Counted from the stretch's first letter, positions 23,817 to 34,914 are shown. The stretch: 64,000 nt of DNA from Scilla litardierei (GCA_030789695.1 JAULAV010009184.1:25283-89282); one strand, 5' to 3'. Notes: generated from the sequence alone by a model not told the origin. Program-made: numbers and translations.

Positions 23817-23827
23817 CTATAAAAAGT
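23817..23827 (+). promoter_or_regulatory. TATA-like box of solo LTR E
   Basis: CTATAAAAAGT about 615 bp from the LTR start, followed by a pyrimidine-rich region; supports the + orientation. Confidence 0.6.
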
Positions 23828-24055
23828 AGACCTAGGGCTATCTATTTTCTCCAAGCAATCATGTTTACAGCCGCCACCTATCAATATTCCCGCATGCGCA
23901 ACCCTAGCATCCGACCTCGCCTTCTCCCTCAACCCGCCGCCGACCAGACCCTCTGACCTCACCCCGACCTTCCTCCTCCCTCTGCGCCGTCATGGGCCCC
24001 CGCCTACCGCCGCCTAGCCACCGGAGCTTCGCATGCTAGCCGTCACAACCGCAGC

Positions 24056-24112
24056 AAGCAACAGCAGCAGCGGCCGCCGCCGCCGCTGCCGGCCGTCGTC
24101 GCCGCCGTGAGT
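24056..24112. repeat. CAG/CCG-rich low-complexity tract
   Basis: CAGCAGCAG followed by GCCGCCGCCGCC-type triplets in the leader part of solo LTR E. The open frames across it look like products of base composition. Confidence 0.75.
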
Positions 24113-25971
24113 CGCCCCACCGACCTCCTAGCGACCCCCTGCGTCGTCACGACAGTCCCCCTCTGTCGTTCAAGCCTCAAAACAGCGAGATCCTCGCTGT
24201 TACGCTTTCTAACGATGTCGCAACGCGTCGTTTCGCCTCCCCATCGTTCTCGATCACTGTTGGGTTCTTCCGACAGCCCCCTACCTCCCCCAGAGGTGTT
24301 CCTTGACGTCACATTAGCCCCTACGATGCTCAACAGCGTAGTCTCTGTGTACGTCGACCCCTTCGTATCCATTCGTTGTTACGGCTTCCCGTGAGCCGTA
24401 GAACGTCAACCGTTCACTTTGCTCGCTGATTTGGACTCATCTCACTGATCTTGTCACTATCCAAGGATTGGTGATCGTGAAATCTTATTTTGGAATCTGG
24501 ATTAGGAGCGCTTTCTTTATTCCAACCCCTAGCGTCGCTACCCGATGCCAGTGTAGCTCTCGTGGCGTGTAAGGGTAATTTTCTGATCTCTTATGACCCC
24601 CAACCAATGCATGCTAATTAAGATTAAAATCGGTAATTTAATTTCTTGGTAAATCACTAATGAAGATAATCTAAACTGAGACTGTAGGTTGGTGAATCCG
24701 AGCATATAGGTAGATTGGACTGGTTGAACGGTGTTTGCAGAACAGCTGATTGCAGGCAAGTAAAACTTGCCAACTTGTGTTTAGGCCATGTTTTTAGGCT
24801 ATTCCTTGTTTTTAGCATAAAAGAGACTAGGCGATGAAATGATAGTCGCCTAGACGCAACTTTAAGATCTAGCTTGACAACGAAGCTAGATCTGAAACCC
24901 TGCCATGTCATTCATATATTCTGCCTGTCATGTTTAAATTTAGATATCTGTATGCATTTTAATTGTACTCTGCGATGCCTGTCACGTTTAAATTCCAGAT
25001 ATGTACGCACTTAAATTATACTCTTACCATGCCATGCATCATAACATGTCATTCCATGCTTGAATGTTGCATTTATAGCACACGCTATTATAGTTCCTTG
25101 TTGAGGCTAGGCACCTGCGTTGCAGGCACAACCCTATGCCAAATACACTTTTTGGCTCATGAACCAGAAGCGGGCTACATGTGTTGGTCAAAATCCAATG
25201 TCAATTACACGTGGAGTGGTAGGGTTAAGCGATCACTTGAGCTTCGGAGTTGGCCCGTACAACCGCTCCAACCAAAAGGCGTAAACCCTGTGCACGATGT
25301 GCTTACTTGTTTTGTAAATCTATGTGAATGTTTAGTAGCTTTGGTACCCTTGCCATGTCATACTTATTTTACTTTCATACTTGTTGCATCCATACCTTAA
25401 ACTTCCATGTCATCGCATATTTTAGAACTGCTAGGTTGTTTCCTTTCTTTTTAGTTTCCTTGCACAAGTCTCTTGTAGACTTGCTGACATGCGCCCTCGT
25501 CTCTTTTGGATGTCGCGTGTTAGTTGATGAGCCAGAGCCCGTTGCTGAGGACGAGGTGTTTGTTGACGTTGAGCCTGGGTCGACTGTTGACGTGGAGTAC
25601 GAGGATACCGGCGACCAGTCGTAGAGACTTCTTTTGTGTTGCTTTCTGCTTAGTTCTTGTTAGGTTGTAGGTGCGTAGCTTCTTTCCTTTTCTGTACGTT
25701 TGTTTTTTTATGTTGGCCATGCTTGGGGCCCTTTTAGACTCTTTTTAGCCTGGTGGCTTTTCTGTGATGTTGAACTTTATTTGTGGACATTCTGAGAATG
25801 GAATAATTTTATTATCTCTATGTTATTATTATTTTTGTTCTGTTTCGCAATTGCAAGGACCTCTACTTGGTTATACCAGACGCTTTACAGACTGTAGCCT
25901 CATAGCTTCAAGTCTGAGCGAACTTCTCACGCCTCGCCTTCCCTTTATGGGAAGCGGGTCGTGACACATAC

Positions 25972-26052
25972 TTAGGATAATAGATACCATATATCCTATT
26001 AACAAGACATACACTTAGGATAAATCACCTTATGGGCATATATCCTCTTACA
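25972..26052 (-). repeat. 5' LTR of D, second part
   Basis: Resumes with TTAGGATAATAGATACC after solo LTR E and ends CTCTTACA; matches 16701-16785 in the left LTR. Confidence 0.85.
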
Positions 26053-27000
26053 GTTAAGCTATACACGAAAACAAGGGTTCGACTAGACTAGTCATTGTGA
26101 TTTGGATGAGCACACTCATGATCATAAGTGGCTAGGTGTAAAAACCAATAAGGGAATCATATATGATATGATTGATAAAGATTCATCTACGAATCGCAGA
26201 GTCAAGTAATTTGTTGAGCATGCTCAAGGTTGTGAGGCTCAGAGTGGTTGGATCTCTTTTCCATTAAATTTAATTTAATTAAATCGTTCATTATTATGGC
26301 TAAAAATGATCGCAAAAATAGTGATAGGATGTAGTTAGATAAGAGCCATTCTATCTATATTTAAAATTGAACATATGCTAAACTACGATAGTTCTATGTT
26401 TACCAATGGAATCAAAAACATAATATCCTAAGAGAATATGTTAACTGTCTAAATGGTTGGTTAAAGGAATATCAGCTCAAATTCTACTTGATAAACTAAA
26501 CCATGTTCTCAATGACATTAAAAATGACCCGCTTGACACAGGCTTGAGGACAATGATTTCCTTGAGTTCTGGGTCCAACAAAATAAATGCTTGCTAGATG
26601 TCACTCGTCTCTCTGAGAGGCAGCTTGAACATACTGATGTTCAAAGCAGGTTTCTCCATACAATTTGTTGAGCACACCCAAGGTTGTTTCGAAAATGGTT
26701 TTGATCCGCAAAGTTTGAAACTTCGATCAAATTTTTTGAATCTAAAATGAGTGCACGAGCGATACAAGACTACGTATCCCAACCGGATCTTGAGACGAGC
26801 AACTTGTTGAGCACACCCAAAGTTGTAAAGCTCAAGCGTTTGGATACATGAGATGTTTGCACGGCTATTATTTTTCTTAAGACACGTAATATCTAAATGA
26901 GATTTAGAAAAGGAAGAAGGCATTAAGGAAATTCAATTGAGAAAGAAAGTGTTATCTATCATTAGTAAAGGCAAAAGTAGGAGGGACTGAAAATGTGACA
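26053..27000 (+). other. Leader region of C right of insertion D
   Basis: Continues the C leader with blocks shared with the D leader (CTATACACGAAAACAAGGGT). Contains three copies of a TTGTTGAGCACACCCAAGG-like motif. No ORF. Confidence 0.6.
26211..26826 (+). repeat. Dispersed TTGAG(CACA)CYCAA hairpin motif in the C leader
   Basis: Copies at 26211-26233, 26663-26687 and 26801-26826, plus 14250-14269 left of D. The consensus is RYTTGTTGAGCACACYCAAG, with a short TTGAG/CTCAA stem and CACA loop in the least changed copy (14250). The related element D has two copies at 19034-19060 and 19382-19402. Confidence 0.65.
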
Positions 27001-28615
27001 TATTTGATGTCACGACTTTAGGATAATCGTAATACAACAATATATCATACATGTTGGAAAAAGGAGCAATTGTTGTCTCTTGGACCATAGAGGACGTCTA
27101 ACATTTTTGACGAATGTCGTCACCTTGCTTCTGAAGCAATAAGTAATTTGTATACTATAATGTATTAAATGTTAATACATGAATACACAAGATAATAGCA
27201 AAACTTATATGGCTAAATAGACTAGGCCATACCAAAGAGACTAAGTATCACAAGTCACATAAAGAGGGGTATGACCTCTCTTATTATGAAGTCAATAGAC
27301 ACTTGTGAATCTTATCTCAAAGGTATGATGGCCGAAATTCCATCTATAAGACTGTGGGAGAATGAGTTGGTGAACTCATAGTCTAGTACATACGGATGTA
27401 CTCAGACCCAAGTCTAAGTTAGCCAGGATAAGTTGTTCCTATTTTATTACACCACGTGTTCTTGCTGAAACACAAGTCTGATAAAATAGATAACACAATG
27501 AAAGAAGTATGTGAACTGCTTCGATCAGATCAAAGAGTTGAATACTTAGCGATATAATCTTGCGTAATTAAAAGAAAATGTGATTTTTTCTCAGGTCAAG
27601 TCTCTTAATACATCGGTATGTTGGAGAGCATGAATCGCACTTTGTTAGACATGGTGCGATGCATGGCAAGTGGCTCTGAGTTACAATCCTCCCTCTGGGT
27701 TTAGTCCCAGATAGCATATGTTCTTGATAAGGTTTTATGATGAACTTATCAATAAGATATTCATTAAATCAAGCATTAGGAAGTTAAAGGATTACTCGAG
27801 TCTCGAGAGACGAAGAGTCGAGGAAGCATCATAGTTGGTGATGACTTAGTCAACTTTCAGGATGCCATTCGGAGTAGGAACTCTGATTAATAACTTGATG
27901 TAATCCGAGAAGGGTCCATGCACGTAAAAAAGTATGGACTTTAGTTTATGTGCCCAAAAAAAGTGTTTCTTATTGGCTGTAAGTAAATCTTCAAGACAGA
28001 ATATTGGTGCAGAAAGAAAATAGTGAAGAACAACTTATGTTGGTTGAGAACAGTTATCATCCTAACTCCTATAAATGGATTATGATGAAAATTTCTTGCC
28101 AACAGATGTGTACATATCTACTTGGACCGAACTCAATGTAAATGCTCATGATGACCATGAAAACTGGAGCATTCATGTATAATCTGTTTTCTAAATATGA
28201 TTTAGAAGAACGAACTTTTATGAATCAGCAAGAGAGTTTTCAAGATCAGTGGGACCGAATAAAATGCATGCGAAGCATCAAGGAACCGAAACATATGTTT
28301 GGACAAAGTGGTCAAAGAGTGACACATTATCAGAAATAATTATGAACCGTCTAAATGACTAGTAACTGATTTGGATTATTCTTGTAAGGTACGATGATCT
28401 AGATGAGATCCATGCAAGACAATGATAATGGATTTCAAGAGACCAAGAAAATTATTTGGATGAAATTCAAATATGTGGTCTAACATGAACATAGAAAACC
28501 TTTATGTCTATACAGTAAATGATTTAGCAGATTCACTCACGAAGGCTCTGTCACATAAAGTTTATAGAGACTTATGTGTAAATACGGTATGAGATACCGG
28601 GATAAATGGGCCTGA
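27001..28615 (+). pseudogene. C Copia pol remnant (integrase to RNase H)
   Basis: Only scattered blocks survive. Near 27628-27710, SMNRTLLDMVRCMASGSEL then SLWV resembles the integrase segment that in Copia elements reads N-R-T-L-L-D-M-V-R-S. Near 28506-28565, VYTVNDLADSLTKALSHKV matches the RNase H C-terminus (family ADPLTKAL). An open stretch at 28142-28339 has no recognisable domain. Stops and shifts are dense; most of pol is missing or unrecognisable. The blocks lie on the + strand, consistent with the LTR and PPT orientation. Confidence 0.6.
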
Positions 28616-28629
28616 GTGCAAGTGAGATA
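28616..28629 (+). other. Polypurine tract of C
   Basis: GTGCAAGTGAGATA precedes TGTTGGGAGATAGG. Related to the AAGTGGGAGA tract of D. Confidence 0.65.
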
Positions 28630-29339
28630 TGTTGGGAGATAGGTATGCCCTTGTACTCGAGGCAATTTATCTTTATGTAAGTGTACAAACAACTTGTTCA
28701 AAATTACAGTAAGCTGTATGGTAAGAATTATCTAAGTTAATAAAAACGTAGAAGACATTAGAACTTAGGTAAAGTCTTAAGACTTAATACGAGGTTAAAC
28801 AAGTATCGAAATGAGGATCTCGATCATAGAGAATTATTTAACTGTTAGTAGCATAAGTAGTGATCAAGATAGGATTCGTCTCTCCCGGTCAAGCGGAGTT
28901 AGTGTCGTCGTGTTAGTTCGATCTTTAATGAAAACTCTGGCCAGAGTATGTCAGAAGTAGTCCAACATTATTTGACTAAAGATCGATAGAGACTAACCAA
29001 ATTCAAGCTAATGAGGTTGACAATTGACCATACCATAGGCTTGATTAAATGGCATAGTTTTGACGAAAAGACTATAACTGTGTTCATCCGGACACAGTCA
29101 TGGTGGTCCCGACAATACTCATGTTAATGAGTTAACCATATAAGTATGATACCGAAACAGGGACGGCACTTGCTGCTCGTGCTCTCTACCGTCTGGGGTT
29201 TAGAGCTCCACCTGAAGTAGGGTCAGGCTGTAGGGTCTCACACAGAGTGAGACCTTCGTCAAGTTATAGGTAGAAATTATGAGAATATGCATTTGATGCC
29301 AGGGAAAGAAAACTGCAAAGAGTTTGCAATTAGCTCCTG

Positions 29340-29385
29340 CATTCAGGATAAATGATCCTGAGTGCAAGTAGGAGATGTTGGGGGT
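29340..29385 (+). other. Second PPT/LTR-start junction inside the C LTR
   Basis: GATAAATGATCCTGAGTGCA, then AGTAGGAGATGTTGGGGGTG, parallels the true junction at 28601-28640 (GATAAATGGGCCTGAGTGCA, then AGTGAGATATGTTGGGAG). A flanking pair (GCAAAGAGTTTGC at 29315 and 29435) is also duplicated. This suggests recombination between two related elements or a template switch. Confidence 0.65.
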
Positions 29386-29734
29386 GTATGTCCTTAGTTC
29401 ATTTGTATTTGATGCAAATAGATTTTATAAGTCGCAAAGAGTTTGCGATATAAGTTTAGAACAATAAGGATGTGGGAATTTTGCACATGATGTAAAAGAG
29501 AATTAAATGTGTCATAAAATATTTACGTAAATATTTAATATAATAAATGCATTGAAACAGTTAATTGGATGATGCGATCGTCCTGCTAAATGCAGATTCA
29601 AACGAATTAAAAACAGACTCCAAATGTGCGAAATATAACCTAAACCATGAATTTAGCCCAAGTTGGGCATTGCGGTCGGGTTCTCACTAAGAGTGCACTC
29701 GAACCACCTGGCAAGCGGGTGTCCACACTCACTA

Positions 29735-29840
29735 ACGGAGTGGTCGCCTGCACCCTTAGGCAACGGGCGGGGCCCGCCCGCTTCGTGCGAGCGGGGCCTG
29801 CTCGCTCGCGCCATCGCGGGCGCATGCACAGCACGTGCCC
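29735..29840. repeat. GC-rich palindrome cluster in U3 of C
   Basis: GGGCGGGGCCCGCCCGC and flanking GAGCGGGG/GCTCGC copies in an otherwise AT-rich LTR, at the same relative place as the D cluster, upstream of the TATA-like box at 30218. Confidence 0.6.
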
Positions 29841-30217
29841 AGCACGAGCACGTGTTTGGTGTTTACCTTGCTGGCGTGCGCTGGCTAGGTGGGGCCCATG
29901 CCATATGACCCATGCTTAGGTATTGTGAACCCTATCTAGAATGGCAGCTGTGTTTTTACGAAATGCATGGTTTTGGGCTATCTTTGGACCCTTGTTTGAA
30001 GGGTCAAACGGACTCGGAATGGAGTGTCGTTTCTTCCTACATGTTCACTGTTTACCCCTCTTTGATTTGATAAGTTGTATCACTTGCGAAGCTCAACGGG
30101 GAGGGATGAAAAATTCGCTAAATTTTGTCCTTTGTGAATGGCTAACTTTAATTAATTTTTTCTGCAAAATTTTTTAGTCCCACATCGGATATGAGAAGAG
30201 AGGAGGGGTCAGCCGCC

Positions 30218-30228
30218 TATATAAATAA
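30218..30228 (+). promoter_or_regulatory. TATA-like box of the C LTR
   Basis: CTATATAAATA after a CCCACATCGGATATGAG block, which resembles the CCCACATTGC block before the TATA box in D. Confidence 0.6.
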
Positions 30229-30852
30229 GGGCCTACTGGCCTCCTTGAAACTCGTCCCAAGCTCTATAGCTGAGTAGCTCCATTAAACTTGAGCAAGCTT
30301 GGATCTGAGTTTAAATTAAATATTCGCTTTCCCCTAAATTTCTTCCTTACTCCTGTTCGGTCTCTAGTAAAGCTACGAAGGAGCTCGGATCGGATTCGAA
30401 ATCTTGACGGAGGATCCACTCAAGGTGAAATCATCTTTGGTGTGTGGTTGGCTCAGTGACAACAGTGTTGCTCGCCTCGGGACGTGGTGCGGTTTGGGAA
30501 ACGGTTTGGCTCGGGACGAGGAGCCACTCTGGACGTGGTTTAGCATAGGAGAAGCGGCGTGGGCCCAAAGAAATGACGCTGAAAATGACGCTTCGTATTC
30601 AGCAAAAACGAAGTGAAATGTATATAGTTTAAATTAAACATGCATTTATAAATTGCAAATGTAAATCTATCCTTAGGAGTTGGTCGGACCAAACACCGGG
30701 ATAGTGGAGATCTTGGCTAGGGGTTGTTCCCTTTAGGGCGTTGATTTAAAATTATTTTAAGTCAATTTTTTTGCTGCTGTTTTGATAACTTCGTACGACC
30801 GACTTAGGCCAGACATCATATTTATGGCCCTATGGACCCAGAAATCCCAACA

Positions 30853-31337
30853 GAGAATACCAAAAGACAACTTGAAATTATGAGCCTAATGCCATGCACG
30901 AAAATTACATTTAAAATTCATAAGTTTATACTTCTTGGCTCTAGATCTCCCCAATGAATTCAGATTTAATGTGGTTGTTGCACTTGACTCTTTAGCTCCC
31001 CCATGAATTCAGATTTATTGGATGCAAATGACTCTTGATCTTCCCCCATGAATTCAGAATTATTGTTACACATGAACCTTGATCTTCTCCCATGAATGCA
31101 TTCAGATTTATGGCCACATGCCTCTTGATCTTCCCCCATGAATGCATTTAGAATTATGGCCTTAATTTCTTTGGCTTGGATTAGCAAGACTAAGGCCTCT
31201 TTGTGAGCACAACTTTCTTGGGCCAGCAATACTTCTACTTGGCTCCAACATTTTGCATTGTTTTTAGCATTCCTCTTGTTATTGGGCGTTCACTTAGAAT
31301 GTAGTCTTCATTTTGTAAGTTGATGGGCTGGGTCACA
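30853..31337 (-). repeat. 3' LTR of F, fragment
   Basis: Matches 35488-35909 of the right LTR (ACCAAAAGACAAMYTGAAATT, CCTAATGCCATGCACGAAA, GGCTCTAGATCTCCCCAATG, repeated CTTGATCTTCYCCCATGAAT). Ends GGGTCACA next to the PPT. The first ~560 bp of the LTR are absent because C inserted here. Confidence 0.75.
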
Positions 31338-31352
31338 TCATCCTCCCCTTTT
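31338..31352 (-). other. Polypurine tract of F
   Basis: Minus strand AAAAGGGGAGGATGA just before the TGTGACCC LTR start. It overlaps the last integrase codons (TPFQKG), so coding and PPT share bases. Confidence 0.75.
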
Positions 31353-32491
31353 GAAAAGGAGTCGTCCTTGACTCTTCAACATTTGCACCAAAATAAGAAG
31401 AGATGTCAAAAACATTAAAAGTAGCCCTCAAGCCATACTCACAAGTTAGCAAAAGTTTTTAAGCATTCTCTTGAGCTTCTCCCCACTTGAATCGAACCTC
31501 CTTCTTATCCAGTTCATTCAATGGTTTCGTCGGTGTGCTAAAATTCTTCACAAAAAAGCTTGTAAGTCCAAGAAAACTCCTCACTTGTCCAATAGTGGTA
31601 AGGGTTGTCCAATTTTGGATTGCTTTAATCTTCTCTTCATCCGTTGTAATACCTGTAATACTAACAACAAAGCCAATAAAAACAATTATCTGTGCAAAAT
31701 CATACTTTTTCAAATGGCCAAACAATTTCACCTTTCTTAGAACCTCTAGAATTTATCTAAAGTGATCCACATGTTCATCCAATGTTCTGATATACATAAG
31801 AATATCATCAAAGTAAACTACTAGAAAGTTACCAATGCAAGCATGATAAACATGATTCATTAATCTCATGAATGTGCTAGGTGCATTAGTTAACCCAAAT
31901 GGTATTATTAACCAATCCACGTTTAGTCTTAAATGCCGTTTTACATTCATCTCCTTCTTTCATTCTTATTTGATGATAACCACTTTTTAAGTCAATTTTA
32001 GAGAAAATCGTTGAACTAGATAATTCATCTAGCATATCATCTAACCAAGGAATAGGATGACGATATCTTACTGTGATGTTGTTAATGGCTCTGCAATCAA
32101 TGCACATTCTCCATGTACCATCTTTCTTAGGTACAAGCAATACTGGAACTGCACAAGGACTAAGGCTCTCTCTCACATATCCTTTGCTCATCAACTCTTG
32201 AACTTGCCTTTGAATCTCCTTAGTATCTTCAGGATTAGTGCGGTATGCTGGACGTTTAGGCAAAGATGCTCCATGAATAAGATCAATTTGATGTGTTATG
32301 CCTCTAATTAGTGGCAGACCTGGTGGTATCTCATCAGGAAAGACATCTTCATATTCCTGCAAAAGAGATAAAACAACACTAGGCAAAGCAAAGGTTAAGT
32401 TGTTAGTATTCAACATCGCCTCTTTATACACAAGTACTAGGAGGTTTTGTTGAGAAAACAAGGCTTGCTTAATCTCACATCTTTTTGCCAC
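31338..32491 (-). pseudogene. F reverse transcriptase fused to the integrase C-terminal tail
   Basis: Minus strand: VVLSLLQEYEDVFPDEIPPG, then [39 protein letters not shown], a frameshift near 31920, [19 protein letters not shown] and [10 protein letters not shown] with both catalytic aspartates, then FLGLTSFFVKNFSTP and FKWGEAQENA (start of the RNase H-connection). A stop follows. Then directly LRATFNVFDISSYFG and SRTTPFQKG, which in relatives is the very end of integrase. The deletion point is at about 31450. Non-functional copy. Confidence 0.8.
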
Positions 32492-32671
32492 TAGAAAACT
32501 CTTCTCTCCTTTTTTCTCTTTTCTCTCCTTTTCTTTTTGAATTTTCTCTCAGTTTACTTTCTTTTTCTTCACACAAATCTCTCATCTTTTTCTCACTCTC
32601 ATTTTTACTCTCTTATTGTTGAGTCATTTTCCTCTCTCACTTTCTCTTTTCTTTTCTCTCTTTATTTGATC
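32492..32671 (-). repeat. Pyrimidine-rich tract encoding the Lys/Glu-rich linker of F
   Basis: CTCTTTT/CTTTTTC repeats; on the minus strand this encodes an interrupted lysine/glutamate-rich linker of the KEKEREKKEKGEK type between protease and RT. Confidence 0.6.
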
Positions 32672-33030
32672 TTACAGTATTTGTTTTGGGGATAATGGAA
32701 GGAGAGTTATTGACGCCCCTCGAATTACAAAAGAATAACGGTTTAAGTACCCGTCATGTGTTACCCGATGATCAAACTGCCACGGTCTACCCAACAAGAG
32801 ATGACATGCTGTCATGGAAACACCGTCATAGATTATTTCATCTCTATATTTACCAATAGTAAATAGGAATGTGACTTGTTTTGTTACCTTCAACTCTCCA
32901 CATTCGTTGAGCCATTGTGGCTTGTAGGGTTGTCGATACTTGAAGGTTGGAAGACTCAACTTCTCCACTAATTCAGCACTTGCTACATTACTACAGCTCC
33001 TCTATCTATGATTACACTACATACTTTCCC
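32672..33030 (-). pseudogene. F aspartic protease remnant
   Basis: Reads ELVEKLSLPTFKYRQPYKPQ, WLNECGELKVTKQVTF, KYRDEIIYDGVSMTACHLLL and GRPWQFDHRVTHDGYLNRYS to about 32672, the C-terminal two thirds of this family's protease. The active-site end (33000-33030) is degraded but CSNVAS-like residues remain. Followed by PLSPKQIL at the linker. Confidence 0.75.
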
Positions 33031-34250
33031 GTGGACTAGGCAACGTGTGTGTGGAACAAGTTCTCTCTTTGGTTGTTCTCTTCCACCTTCATTTGAATGC
33101 TAAGTGCTCTTCTAGTCACAAGAAATTCTCCTTCGGCAGCAATTTCTCCGTCATCATCTTCAAGCAGCATCTTATCTTCTTCATCAGATTCTTCTTCTTC
33201 ATTCTCCCAGTCACCATGGTTATTGATGATCATGGTGCACTTGTTAGGGCACTCGTTGGAAATGTGTCCTCTCCCTTGGCATTTTAGCATCTTATGTCAC
33301 GGCTTCTAGAAGTATTTGCTTCAGTTTGCTTCTTCTTTGGAATATCAACCGTCTTCTCAACTTTCTTCGAAGTATTCTCCTTCAAACTAAATGGAGTATC
33401 TCTCTTTGAACTGGTCTTCCAAAGGATAAAAGAATTAGAGCCCTTCCTTGCAGCATTTCTCCTCTTCAGTTATTGTTCTACATTGATGGCTTGGTGGACC
33501 ATCCCTTGAAGCTTTACATAGTGATGCATCTCCATAGAATTTGCAATATCAGGATTAAGGCCTCGCAAGAAACGAGCCATTGTTGCTTCTCTGTCCTCCA
33601 TCATATTTGCTCGAATCATGGCAATCTCTATCTCTTTGTGATACTCATCTGCACTCTTAGAGCCTTGATTGAGTCATTACAGTTGGTGATGAAGTTCCCT
33701 ATGTTAATAAGATAGAATAAACATCCTCTCATGGTTGATTTCATTTTCATCCAAGTACTAATGGGACGTTCTCCATAACGTTCTTTTTCCTTTTGCACCT
33801 GATCCCACCAAACAAGAGCATAGCTGCAAGTTTCACCTTGTTACTTTCAGAGTAGTCATGGCATGAGAAAATTTGCTCAACACACATTTCCGACTCCAAA
33901 TACGCATCGGGATCATTTTTGCCTTGGAAAGAAGGTACTTTGATTTTAAGTCCACCAATGCTGTCACCTCGGTTTCTAAGTCTCCTTAGTTCATCACGAT
34001 GAAATCTCCTTCTTCTTGCTGGTGATCTTCAAATTCATCCCCATCAATTGGCTCTCTGTTTCTCCATGAGGTTGTTCTTGATTGTTTGGAGGATTTTGTT
34101 GTGTAGATGCTTGATTCTCCATTTGACCTAATCATTCATGGATTCGTTCTAGCTTTGTGTCAAACAATCTCTCAAGATGGCTCACCAATGCTTGCATTTG
34201 AAAAGATTTTTCTCCGCGTTGTGTAGTATCTTCAGGATTTCCTACCAAAT
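33031..34250 (-). pseudogene. F Gag remnant with a damaged zinc knuckle
   Basis: A CCHC-like segment reads KCQGRGHISNECPNKC at about 33240-33290, followed by an acidic stretch (EEEESDEEDKML) as in G (62800-62850). The first half of the knuckle is shifted by one base at about 33288. Further right, minus-strand frames contain short Gag-like pieces but many stops. No intact capsid. Confidence 0.65.
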
Positions 34251-34914
34251 TAGTGAAAGAGAAAAAAATATACACTCTTGATAATCTCACCAACTTACAA
34301 TTTCCTCAGATCTGTCCTTAGCTTGTATGCAACCCAAATCCTTGTTGAGTGATCCAATAATGCCAATTACTCACTTCAACCAAGTATGTAGTGGTGGTTG
34401 GTAAAATTGTGAATAATGGAAGGGTTTAGGCCTGAAGTTGGATTTGGTCTAGCGTAGGAGTTCAATGAAAAGAAGGAAATTTCTTAGTAGTGCAAGACAA
34501 AAATGCAACAATAAGAGCTATTAATTTGTAAGATAATAGGATGTAAGAAAAAAATTGAGGGACCACTGTTTTTTTGTTTTTATGCCAAGCTTTACTTTTT
34601 TTCTTTTGTTTTTTCGGATTTTTTTCTTTTGTTTTTTTCCTTTTTTTTCTTTTTTTTGCGTGCTTTACTTGTATAAAAACAACAACAAACAAATTTGACT
34701 TTTGAATGATATAAGAACAATAGCTCTCTAAAACAGAAAATGAAACAAAAGTCTTGCACACTAAAGATAAAAAAATCAAGGTGAGAAGGAATTATTTTAA
34801 GGTTTTGGAGGAGTTTCTTTTTTTGCAGAAATAGAGGAAATGAAAAAATTTGATACAGAAATTTTTTTTTGAAGTAATGAAATGATTGAAAGAAACCTAC
34901 AGTGTCAACTTGGG
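34251..34914 (-). other. F leader with long T-rich tracts
   Basis: Between PBS and Gag. On the forward strand 34565-34665 is almost pure TTTTTTC-type sequence (purine-rich on the RNA strand). No ORF with recognisable content; the long lysine-rich frame is a composition artefact. Confidence 0.6.

Larger units (their letters stand above)
23201..25966 (+). mobile_element. Element E: Tekay-like solo LTR
   Basis: 2,766 bp starting TGTCATGGTCTG and ending GCGGGTCGTGACA, flanked by perfect 5-bp copies of CATAC (23196-23200 and 25967-25971). The surrounding D LTR resumes in register. The GGGTCGTGACA end and the great length resemble Tekay/Del chromovirus LTRs. No PBS or PPT is left, so it is a solo LTR formed by LTR-LTR recombination. 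It has a TATA-like box at 23817, a GC-rich segment at 23920-24400 and a short acidic reading frame before the right end (25530-25624). Confidence 0.85.
14379..26052 (-). mobile_element. Element D: gag-only Copia element with 2.4-kb LTRs
   Basis: LTRs 14379-16785 and 20846-23200 plus 25972-26052; both start (forward) TGAAGGGTTTTGGCAGAC and end ATATATCCTCYTACA. Minus-strand order: 5' LTR on the right, PBS (tRNA-iMet type), long leader, gag remnant, non-coding stretch, PPT, 3' LTR. No protease, integrase, RT or RNase H can be found. The flanks are GTTAG (14374-14378) and GTTAA (26053-26057), a TSD with one mismatch. Its leader and LTRs are homologous to C, so D is a non-autonomous relative that inserted into C in the opposite orientation. 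Confidence 0.8.
14152..30852 (+). mobile_element. Element C: decayed Copia retrotransposon, split by D
   Basis: C is visible as 14152-14378 and 26053-30852; the gap is element D. Evidence that the two parts join: the left part (CCAAACCGTCAAGTCG, CATACACCGAGCGCC) and the right part (CTATACACGAAAACAAGGGT, ATTGTGATTTGGATGAGCAC) line up in order with one continuous stretch of the leader of D (minus strand, about 19360 down to 19140). The 3' LTR is 28630-30852. The 5' LTR must lie left of B, outside the window. C ends in CCCAACA and is followed by F LTR sequence, so C inserted in the left LTR of F. Confidence 0.7.
28630..30852 (+). repeat. 3' LTR of C (composite)
   Basis: Starts TGTTGGGA and ends TCCCAACA, perfect 8-bp terminal inverted repeats, about 2.2 kb. 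Blocks align with the LTR of D read on its minus strand: CGAAACAGGGACG, GGGTCAGGCTGTAGGGTCTC, a GC-palindrome cluster, a CCCACATYG segment and the TATA-like box. Inside it, at 29340-29385, lies a second copy of a PPT plus LTR start, so two related LTRs may be fused here. Confidence 0.65.

Noticed and set aside
24043..24394. Opposed ~100-codon frames in a GC-rich segment that looked like a host gene first exon
   Set aside because: The segment is inside a solo LTR with perfect TSD; CAG/CCG triplets make long frames on both strands.
29640..29919. Overlapping 64-90-codon frames
   Set aside because: Caused by the GC-palindrome cluster in the LTR of C; no conserved motif.
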